Translations under genes and position numbers: made by a program
Assembly (NCBI GenBank): GCA_009746045.1
Contig: RPFO01000082.1
Coordinates: 2,759,266 to 2,823,265 of the forward strand
Source of the DNA: Mesostigma viride
Taxonomy: Eukaryota > Streptophyta > Mesostigmatophyceae > Mesostigmatales > Mesostigmataceae
Direction: 5' to 3'
Length of the DNA: 64,000 nucleotides
Notes under the pieces: model-generated
What the model was told of the DNA's origin: nothing
Database searches by the model: none
What the model saw: only the letters and a program-made list of their open reading frames with translations
Shown: piece after piece, positions 33,828-43,560 of the stretch
How the letters are laid out: each line of letters opens with the position of its first letter
How positions within the stretch are numbered: the first letter of the stretch is position 1

Positions 33828-34167
33828 CGCTGCTTAATGGTGCTGGTGATATATGGCATGCCCTGGTAAAGGTCATCATTGCGGCCGGACATGAGCAGCA
33901 TATCCTACTTTGAAAATGGATCGCAGCATGTCAGTGGTGACCGCGCCGTCCAGCTTGCGGGCCAGGTCGGCGGTGAGGGTCCACGTCTCGGCCCCATACG
34001 TGAGAACAGGACGGACGAGGACCAGTTGAACAGGTCCTGTTTCTCGATTTTGCCCAGGGGCTTGTGCCACAGGGCCGGGCGGTACTGGCGTAAAGCGTGC
34101 CAGGCGAGGGAGATGCGATGGTCCACATCCGCCTCGCAGCTGGGAAGCAGGCTGCCCAGCAGCTTGA

Positions 34168-36278
34168 TTAATTAATTAATTAATTATGAACATCACTCCG
34201 TTGGGAGTAAATGTAGCACATATCCCTGAGAAGGGGCATATGGCTTTTAAGGGGACGGTCCCGGCGCGAATATTTTGGCGCCGAAAAATTCGCGGTACCC
34301 GTCCGTACCGTGAAAAAGTGGTGCACGGGGCGCGCACCCCTACCGGAGCTGGCCATGGCGACGTGCTTTCAGGCAGAGTAGAAAAAGATAGCTCGCGGAA
34401 TGCAGAGAAACTGAGCGAATCTTAAAGACGATGAGTAAATGATACTACTTCGTAGCGGAGCTCGCGTTTTTTGCAGTGTCGATGATTTTATTGATGACCA
34501 TCGCCACGGGGGTCCAATCTGATGTTTTCGTCGAGAGGAATAAATTAGAATGCACGCTGGCGGCGGTGATTGTCAGGTTTTATGGGCTTTACCTAGCGTC
34601 AAGGATGCGTTTAAATCGTTATTGGTAAAGCTTTAAAAAATTTGCTGGGTTTCGGCAAGATTTCCGTCATGATCGGTAAGACACTCTCCAGGCTCGCGGG
34701 ATGCGCGTCTTATTATTCCATGGAAGGTTGTTCTTTCTTGCGCCGCTGGGCGAAGGACAATTCCGGTAATGGTACGATCGTGTGATCAACGTGACCCTAT
34801 GAATGTTTCGCTTCCTTTATGGGTTATCAACGCAAGTTTTCGGCTTTTTTCCGTGCAGTTAGCGCCAGGTATAATGCCATTCCGTGCTGCGCATCGCCAG
34901 ATTCCTGGCACCTTTCAGTGGTTTTTATGTACGTTGCATGGCTGGGATGTGTCAAAGCGTGACCGTGGCATATCGTCAAGTTGTCAGGGATTTGCTGAGT
35001 GGTTTCTTGGAAGGAGATTGCTAACAGCACTCAGTTTTGTGTGAATATTGACGCGGCCTTTCTTAGCAGAGGCTTCATTGTGGTTAGAGGCTCACAAGCT
35101 TGAGTTTGTTTCTTGGCAAACAATTGCGCTGGAAAGAAAGGTGGCAGTGGTTTTTCTGAGGGGCATACTGCATGGGTGGAACTGCACGTAGGTAGGGGTT
35201 ATCGTTGTCTTGTTGGCCTTTCTCCCACTAAAATGGGAGAGCCCTAATTCATATGCTAGCAAGGCAAGGTAACCATGGTAAGAAGCCTTGGCAAGCAGCA
35301 TGTATGATAATTCTGCTTTCTCTGTGGACTGTCTGTTGTTACCCTTGTTGGGCAATTAGTGGATATGGCTTTCTAGGGTGTGTTTGAGCTTGGTTTTGGG
35401 ATGATGCCCACACCATAAACCTGGAATATGCTTTAGAAGTGTCGGCTAGGCATGTAGAGCTACCTGCCTCATTGTTGTGCACACACGCAACAGGTTGCCC
35501 GTGTCGAGGTAAGGCAAGGGCACATGACGTGCCCAGCCACCTCCTTGTACATTGTGGTCGAATTGGGCATGGTCAGGAGCCTTTTGGATGGCATAGGAAG
35601 TGTTAGTGTGCCTTAATACTCACTAATGCCTTCCTTAGCGTCTGCACAGGTGGCCAACTGCCAAAATTAATAACTGCTACAGCTGAGCTCAGAATGCCAC
35701 CAAACTTTGACAGTGCCTTCTATGGTCATGACAGAATTTGACTATTACTTTTTAGGCCTAATTGATGTGTTATGAGTGTGTATGGGGACGCCCCGCCTAA
35801 AAAAGCGTATTTTTGGCCCAAAAATTAATAACTCAAAGGGATGTGCTGATTTTGTTGATCCAATTAGGTAGAAACCATGTCCCATGACATTTTTATATGG
35901 GTATTACTTTTTTCATGCAACTGGTTCTCCCACTGTTCTGGGCAAGATGTGCCCCGGACAGCGTTTTTTTCTATTTTTAGCTCATAGCCGGTGTATGGCT
36001 GGGGGTAGTACCCCCAACAAGTGGTGGTATGCATGCCCAAACATCATGTTTATGGTCCCCAAACATCATTCAGTGGTTGTCAGTTGCATTTCTGTAGTTA
36101 TTAGGGGGGGTAAGTTTTGATATATTTCTATGGGACCCTCCCCTTAATACATTCTACCTAGGCTACTTCATGCAAGGGTGGGAATGTAAGCAACCCTTGC
36201 TCTAGGTGCACCAGGGCACCTGCACCCTCATGATCTATCACGCTATGCCCAGCGAAGGGGGAGCATGTCATGTGGGGG
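34168..36278 (-). mobile_element. Family C, truncated, TTAA-tailed, host of a TTAA element
   Basis: C sequence lies at 34168-34250 and 36148-36278. The duplication AGCAGCTTGA is at 34158-34167 and 36279-36288. It sits at the junction of two B copies. Confidence 0.82.
34251..36143. mobile_element. 1.9-kb inverted-repeat DNA element flanked by TTAA
   Basis: The ends are GGGGACGGTCCC and, reversed, GGGGAGGGTCCC (11 of 12), directly bordered by TTAA at 34247-34250 and 36144-36147. The empty site, ...CTTTTAATACATTC, is seen at 29047-29060. TTAA duplication is typical of piggyBac and Kolobok elements; the G-rich termini fit Kolobok better. No transposase is recognisable. One open stretch (34481-34629, ending ASRMRLNRYW before GTAAAG) might be an exon remnant. 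Confidence 0.8.
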
Positions 36279-37764
36279 AGCAGCTTGATTAATTAATTAG
36301 ACTCGTGCTCCCGTTGGGGAGTCACGGAGCATTAACCCCGATGGATGGATGGATGGATGGGTGCAAACATTCCTACCGGTCTAATCTATCTACATCGGCT
36401 ACATACTACATCTATCTAACAGCATTCTAACTACAACATCTATCTAGGCAGCCGCATGCTGCCCAAGGGGGAGCTATCTGGCGTGCCTCCCGCGGGATTG
36501 CACACGCGGGCGCTTCCCCACTGGGGGGGGCTCGTTGTCCTCTATGACCTGGGCCCACTTGGCCTTGTCCATCATCTTCTTCCAAATCACGGAGAGGCCT
36601 AGGCCGGCCCCCCATGTCCTCTACTAGCTGTTCTTTGAAGGTGCGGGCCTTGCGGCGTCTAACATCACTGGGCCCGGCCCACGTCAGGAGGTGCCGGCCA
36701 GGCTGCATGGGCTCGGGTCGCAGTCCTGCGGGGGGGCCACGTGAGGTGTCTACCTGGTTGGTGCGAGCTAGGTGCCCTACTAGCTGCAGGCGGCGTTGCT
36801 CAGTAATGGTGCTGGTGATACAGGGCATGCCCTGGTACAGGTCCTCATTGCGGACATGAGCAGCATCAGTATCCTATACTCTGAAAATGGAACGCAGCAT
36901 GCTGGTGACCGCGCCGTCCAGCTTGCGGGCCAGGTCGGCGGTGAGGGTCCACGTCTCGGCGCCATACGTGAGAACAGGAAGGACGAGGACCTTGCCTGTT
37001 TCTCACAGGTCCTGTTTCTCGATCTTGCCCAGGGGCTTGCGCCACAGGGCCCGGTACTGGCGTAAAGCGTGCCAGGCGAGGGAGATGCGATGGTCCACAT
37101 CAACCTCGCAGCTAGGGAGCAGGCTACCCAGCAGCTTAACGCGGTCCCGATACAGGACCCGAGAGCCGTCTAGGAGATAGAGGGGCGGCGGTGAGTTGGT
37201 GAGCCCAACCGCCAGGGCCTCTGTCTTCTTGCTGACCTCAAGCCCCACTGCACGGGCCTCGAGAGCCAGGCAGTCCAGCCATGTCTGCACGTGCTCAGTG
37301 TCCTCGAAGAGGGTGGTGTCGTCTGCGTAAATGATGTCTGCTAGCCGAATCTCCGTGTCCGCACCGCCATGCCAGAATTTGTTAGCAACCTGCACTCCTG
37401 GTTCCCTGCCCACGATGCGGGCAAATCGCTTGCGCGCCTGAATCATTACGTATTCGACAACAATAATGAACAGGTAGGGCGACAGCACGCAGCCCTGCCA
37501 CACACCCTTCTGTAGAGGGCATCACATCAGTCCGGCGCAGCGCCGGTACCACCCCGGTAATTCCCGCGCGAAAGTTGACGAAATTCGGTGCGCGCGTGCA
37601 ATGTTGACTGAAATTCGGTGTGCACGGCTATGGTGACGCGAAAATTTATTGCGAGCTGATTACGCAACCATTTTGGACGTTATTTCGCTTGTTCGGACGT
37701 TGATTACATAAGGAAAAGTATCGTAGATTAAAAAACCTGAAAAACAGTTTCTTTTTTTTCTGCA

Positions 37765-38213
37765 GCGAGGGCACGTGGGCAGCAGGCGGGCGTTTTGCAC
37801 ACCAACCGGCCCGACCCGTGTGTGTGCAAGGTAAGACACAGACAGGAAAAACATGCTTTCGGCGGTCATGAACACATTCTACCAGTTCCTAACATCATTT
37901 CAAAGCAACCCAGCGATGGATTTCCCTTAATTTTGCGTCCGATTTTTACGCCCCTTCCGCGAAAAAGTGAGAATTATAGGAGCGCTGACAGGGGCACCAC
38001 TGCATGTCGTGCTTTTAATCGCTTTTACGTCTTTTCTTGCAGCTATATGACTTCCCTTGGGCGCAGCAACATCGCCCGGTGTTTATCCTGCGGGCGGGGC
38101 TTGCTGGCCCCGTCCGGAGTGTGCTCGGGGTGCGGGAAAAACCACAGCTACTGGTTTATAACGTCGACAACCCCCATTTTCTGGTCATTAACCGGCGTAT
38201 TCTTGTGGTTTAA
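37765..38213 (+). CDS. Possible two-exon gene fragment inside the DNA element
   Basis: A T-rich acceptor (TTTTTTTTCTGCAG|) opens an exon at about 37765 that ends TGCAAG|GTAAGA at 37829. A second exon starts after TTCTTGCAG| at 38043 and runs in frame to TAA at 38213. The joined reading is RPDPCVCK then [19 protein letters not shown], ending [10 protein letters not shown]. Splice signals and frame agree, and composition looks protein-like. No family recognised and upstream exons are not found, so it may be a captured or decayed 3' gene end. An alternative frame of exon 2 shows a CLSCG...CSGCG zinc-ribbon-like pattern. Confidence 0.35.
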
Positions 38214-38527
38214 GCTTCCGGCGACGGGCGAAAAGAGCTCTTACCATGACGGCATGCTCTGGGGAGGCGTTCCGAGAAGGACTGGGGCGGGCAGGCAAAT
38301 TTACACGCGACAGTGCCCGCACGTCGCCTGCGCACCCCGGCGTACAAGGCAAAGCGCAGTGTTTCCCTCCTGGACGGCCCATCGCTGCCTTTGCCGGGCG
38401 GCATGTTGGTGAGGCGGCTCCTTCTTCCTTTCTTACCGCCCGTTTCATAGTTCATACCCCGTGAGTTTCCCAACGGAGGCGTGTTAATGATGAGCGGCTG
38501 CATGCATGAATGAACGGGTGTATGAAT

Positions 38528-39674
38528 GAGGGAGGGGGGGAGGGAGGAAGGGAGAAGGGGAGGGAGGGAGGGAGGGAGGGAGGGAGGGAGGGAGGGAGGA
38601 GGGAGGAGGGAGGGAGGGAGGAGGAGGGAGGGAGGGAGGAGGGAGGGAGGGAGGGAGGGAGGAGGGAGGGAGGGAGGGAGGGAGGAGGGAGGGAGGGAGG
38701 GAGGGAGGGAGGGAGGGAGGAGGGAGGGAGGGAGGGAGGGAGGGAGGGAGGGAGGGAGGGAGGGAGGGAGGGAGGGAGGGAGGGAGGGAGGGAGGGAGGG
38801 AGGGAGGAGGAGGAGGGAGGGAGGGAGGAGGGAGGGAGGGAGGGAGGGAGGGAGGGAGGGAGGAGGGAGGGAGGGAGGGAGGGAGGGAGGGAGGGAGGGA
38901 GGGAGGGAGGGAGGGAGGAGGGAGGGAGGAGGGAGGGAGGGAGGGAGGGAGGGAGGGAGGGAGGAGGGAGGAGGAGGGAGGGAGGGAGGGAGGGAGGGAG
39001 GGAGGGAGGGAGGAGGGAGGGAGGGAGGGAGGGAGGGAGGGAGGGAGGGAGGGAGGGAGGGAGGGAGGGAGGGAGGGAGGGAGGGAGGGAGGAGGGAGGG
39101 AGGAGGGAGGGAGGGAGGAGGGAGGGAGGGAGGGAGGGAGGGAGGGAGGAGGGAGGGAGGGAGGGAGGGAGGAGGGAGGGAGGGAGGGAGGGAGGAGGAG
39201 GGAGGGAGGGGGAGGGAGGGAGGGAGGGAGGGAGGAGGGAGGGAGGGAGGGAGGGAGGAGGGAGGGAGGGAGGAGGGAGGGAGGGAGGGAGGGAGGAGGG
39301 AGGGAGGGAGGAGGGAGGGAGGGAGGAGAGGAGGGAGGGAGGGAGGGAGGGAGGGAGGGAGGGAGGGAGGGAGGGAGGGAGGGAGGGAGGGAGGAGGAGG
39401 GAGGGAGGGAGGGAGGGAGGAGGGGGGAGGGAGGGAGGGAGGGAGGGAGGGAGGAGGGAGGGAGGGAGGGAGGGAGGGAGGGAGGGAGGGAGGGAGGAGG
39501 GAGGGAGGAGGGAGGAGGGAGGGAGGGAGGGAGGGAGGGAGGGAGGGAGGAGGGAGGGAGGGAGGGGGAGGGAGGGAGGGAGGGAGGAGGGAGGGAGGGA
39601 GGGAGGGAGGGAGGGAGGGAGGAGGGAGGAGGGAGGAGGGAGGGAGGAGGGAGGGAGGGAGGGAGGGAGGGAGA
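38528..39674 (+). repeat. Uninterrupted 1,147-nt purine tract (GGGA/GGA)n
   Basis: Only A and G on the plus strand, mostly GGGA with scattered GGA units. Very long open frames on both strands (Gly-Arg-Glu, Pro-Ser-Leu) are repeat artefacts. Confidence 0.97.
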
Positions 39675-39675
39675 C

Positions 39676-40180
<505 letters not shown>

Positions 40181-40204
40181 ATGCATGGGTGGGTGGATAC
40201 ATGT

Positions 40205-40697
40205 GGCCGGGCCCACTTCAAATGTTCCGCCGTCCAAGCCAAGTGTGTGACACTTTTTCGCTATTTTCGCAAAAAAAAAATAAAATTTCGCACGAGTTCG
40301 CGTGATTTTCGCGTGATTTTCGCAAAATTTTCACACATTTTCGCACGATTTCGCACGATTTCGCACAATTTTGCATGATTTCGCACAATTTCGCATGGAT
40401 TTCAACCAAGGGTCGTTTTGGGGAGTGACGTTTGACAAAATTTCGCATGAATTCACACACGTTGTGCACATCAAAATTTTTTACCGTCGACATTTTTCAC
40501 ATGAAATTTCGCACAATTTCAGCAAATTTCGCACAAATTCGCACGATTTCAGCAAATTTCACACGATTTCAGCAAATTTCGCACAATTTTGCACGATTTC
40601 GCACGACGAATCACTCTGCAGAGTGACGATCGTCGAAAAAGTCAAAAAAACGACCAAAAGTGTCACACTTTTCGGAACATTTGAAGTGGGCCCGGCC
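40205..40697. mobile_element. 493-bp inverted-repeat element with TTTCGCAC repeats
   Basis: The 25-bp ends at 40205-40229 and 40673-40697 are perfect inverted copies (starting GGCCGGGCCCACTTC). AGTGTGACACTTTT is also mirrored further in. ATGT borders both sides. The interior is rich in ATTTCGCACGA and CAGCAAATTTCGCAC units in both regular and degenerate form. Non-coding. Confidence 0.75.
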
Positions 40698-40737
40698 ATG
40701 TGTACGTGGGTGTGGGTGGGTGGGTGGGTAAGGGATC

Positions 40738-40740
<3 letters not shown>

Positions 40741-40827
<87 letters not shown>
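40741..40827 (+). repeat. (GT)n microsatellite
   Basis: About 43 GT units. Confidence 0.97.
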
Positions 40828-40833
<6 letters not shown>

Positions 40834-41254
40834 TGTGTGTGCTTCTCTGCTTAGGCGTTGGAGCACACGCATGCACTGGAGGAAGGGGGTGATGAAAACC
40901 CAGACCAACTGTCGCACCCACCCCTCCACCTTCACCAAGCGTAAGGCCAAGCCGTGCCATGGGGGTAGGGTAGCTGACGCAAGTCACCAACGTCACCTGG
41001 GGTGCTCACCAGGCTGGTGGATGAGAAGATGGGGGGCAGGCCCCTGTCAGATGCAGAGAAGAAGAAAAGGAAAAGGATGCAGCAGGGCCGTGAGAACGTG
41101 CCCCCGGGTGTGGCATTAGCCACTATATAGCTAGCTAGCTGGCTAGAGCTGTGTTATTAATGCATTGTACTATAGGCATGTGCCCCCAAGTATGCCTTCC
41201 TGCATTGTAAATATGATGCATAATGTAATGATGTGTTGTTTGGAACCTTCTGTA

Positions 41255-42085
41255 CACCAAGGTGGAATGATTGCCATGAAATCCTTGGAAGAACAATAGA
41301 AAGCTGCTTTTTCTGTGGTATTTATGCTAGCATCTGTCACCAATTTGTTATCCAACCAGCCTGAAACTTTGTGGGCAGGCTGCATGGGATGTGTTTCGAA
41401 CATGTGCCAAGGTCCAGGTCCAACTGAGCTCATTTGATGTCATTATATATGCACATGTGTGATGAAACCCTTGAAAAACCATGAAAAACTGCATTTTTGT
41501 GGTATTTATGCTGGCATTTGTCACCAGTTTGTCATCCAACCAGCCTGAAGCTTTGTGGGCAGGCTGCATGGGATGTGTTTCGAACATGTGCCAAGTCCCA
41601 GGTCCAACTGAGTTCATTTGATGTCATTATATATGCAAATGTGTGATGAAACCCTTGGAAAACCCTGAAAAACTGCATTTTTGTGGTGTTTATGCTAGCA
41701 TCTGTCACCAATTTGTCATCCAACCAGCCTGAAACTTTGTGGGCAGGCTGCATGGGATGTGTTTAGAACATGTGCCAAGTCCCAGGTCCAACTGAGTTCA
41801 TTTGATGTCATTATATATGCAAATGTGTCATGAAACCCTTGGAAAACCCTGAAAAACTGCATTTTGGGGGTATTTATGCTAGCATCTGTCACCATTTTGT
41901 GATCCAACCAGCCTGAAACTTTGTGGGCATGCTGCATGGGATGTGTTTATAACATGTGCAAAGTTCCAGGCCCAACTGAGTTCATTTGATGTCATTATAT
42001 ACGCATACATGCCAGAAAGTGCTGAAAATTCGGTATTTTTATGCTAGCAAATGTCACCATGTTACCATGCTGCCGACTCCCAAAA
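41255..42085 (+). repeat. 184-bp satellite, about 4.5 copies
   Basis: TGATGTCATTATATAYGCA recurs at 41435, 41619, 41803 and 41987, an exact 184-bp period. Inner copies differ at a few percent of positions; the outer ones decay. The period is not a multiple of three and no protein is implied. Confidence 0.92.
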
Positions 42086-42559
42086 AATTATTTGACCACA
42101 TGCCACCATAAGATATCTGATTAGGCACCTTGGTGCCAAATTCGAGGCCAAACTAATCATTAGCCTATCCTAGAATAATTTTCAGGGTGGAAAAATGGCT
42201 TTTTGGAATGATGTGATGGTGGCGTGGTCCCGTTAGAAGTGCGCACCGAAGTGGTGGACCCCTCATACAGGTTGCGGATGACAGCAATCAGGGGGCGGGG
42301 GATCCGGAACAGCTCGAGGATGTCCCATAGCGCAGGCCAGAAAACCGAATCGAAGGCTTTGATGAAGTCCACCAGCACAAGGTGCAAAGGGGACTCACCA
42401 GGCTGAAGGCGTTGCAGTTCCTCCACCAGTCGGCGAGTAGCGAAGAGCGCCTGTACTGTGTTGCGACCTGAACGGAAGCCGTGCTGAGTCTCGCTGAGGT
42501 GACCGTCCAGGGCCGTGCGCAGGCGGTTCAGGATGAGCCGCATAAGAAGCTTGAGGGGG

Positions 42560-43060
42560 GCTCGTTTGCAAGCACGCTAGCTCCTTCCCCACTGCAGGGG
42601 GCTTGTTGTCCTCTATGACCTGGGCCCACTTGGCCTTGTCCATAATCTTTTTGTTCCACAAGGCCAAGTGGGCCCAGGTCATAGAGGACAACGAGCCCCC
42701 CCCAGTGGGGAAGCGCCCGCGTGTGCAATCCCGTGGGAGGCACGCCAGATAGCTCCCCTAGGGCAGCGTGCGGCTGCCTAGATAGATGTTGTAGTTAGAA
42801 TGCTGTTAGATAGATGTAGTATGTAGCCAATTGTGTAGATAGATTAGACCGGTAGGACTGTTTGCACCCATCCTTCCATCCATCTCCGTGACTCCCCAAC
42901 GGGAGCACGAGTCTATTATATAATTAATAATCTTTTTCCGAATCACGGTTAGGTCTAGGCCCCCCACATGTGTCCTCTACTAGCTGTTCTTTGAAGGTGC
43001 GGGCCTTGCGGCGTCTAACCTGGCTGGGCCCGGCCCACGTGAGGAGGTGCCGGCCCGGCT
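42560..43060. mobile_element. Family B fragments in both orientations
   Basis: 42560-42655 is a B 3' UTR piece on the minus strand, 42657-42930 a B 3' end on the plus strand ending with the hairpin and a TTAT/AATT tail, and 42930-43060 again minus-strand B. The first two form a palindrome with arms of about 38 bp at 42602-42639 and 42657-42694. Confidence 0.7.
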
Positions 43061-43225
43061 GGAAAAAAAAAAAAGTAGCTATAGCTGTAGGATTGAACTT
43101 TGTAGATTAGCTGGCTTAGTTAGGTTTCGCGGCTTCGCTCAACGCCACCCCACAGCAAGGGAATACGTGCTCCATGATCTCCCAACGAAGTCATGTTATC
43201 AAGGAGAGAACCAGCTTAGTGTATT
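43061..43225 (+). mobile_element. A-like LINE 3' end fragment
   Basis: TAGGTTTCGCGGCTTCGCTC and TGATCTCCCAACGAAGTCATG match the A 3' UTR and hairpin. The tail is replaced by ATCAAGGAGAGAACCAG, a one-mismatch copy of the X terminus. Confidence 0.5.
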
Positions 43226-43560
43226 ATTACAATTATTAAAAAAACAATTAGATTGCAACGTCAATAAAATGCAATACATGGTACTACCGTTTCTGCTCAT
43301 TATGCGAAGGTCACGGCCCAATCCCCATGAATAATGTTATGCCAAGTGTTCATCAAGAATGGGTGGCACAACCACGCTGGCACTCCATGCCATCGTATCA
43401 CATCCAATTACTCCGCACTACAATCCCTAGAAATCTGCATCCTTTACCGAATAGTATACTCTTCGATCTCGTTGCTAGTTTATTCCCAGATGGCCATCTT
43501 CATGGATGTGCCATCCCACATGTGATTCCCGTTCATACGTGGAACAACAGATTTCTTTAT

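Larger units (their letters stand above)
28481..34167 (-). mobile_element. Family B LINE, outer layer of the second nest
   Basis: One B copy survives as 28481-28948, 29483-29516, 30672-31143 and 33838-34167. It was split by C (28949-29468), D (29517-30660) and D (31144-33827), each with its own duplication. The (ATGG)n tract of its 3' UTR is greatly expanded at 28541-28886. Coding remnants are RT C-terminal (VGHLARTNQVD-type, LTYGAETWTLT). Confidence 0.82.

Noticed and set aside
37795..38412. Zinc-ribbon protein read without splicing
   Set aside because: CLSCG...CSGCG is suggestive, but this frame reads straight through GTAAGA and a TTCTTGCAG acceptor; the spliced reading in the other frame is more coherent. 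Neither is certain.
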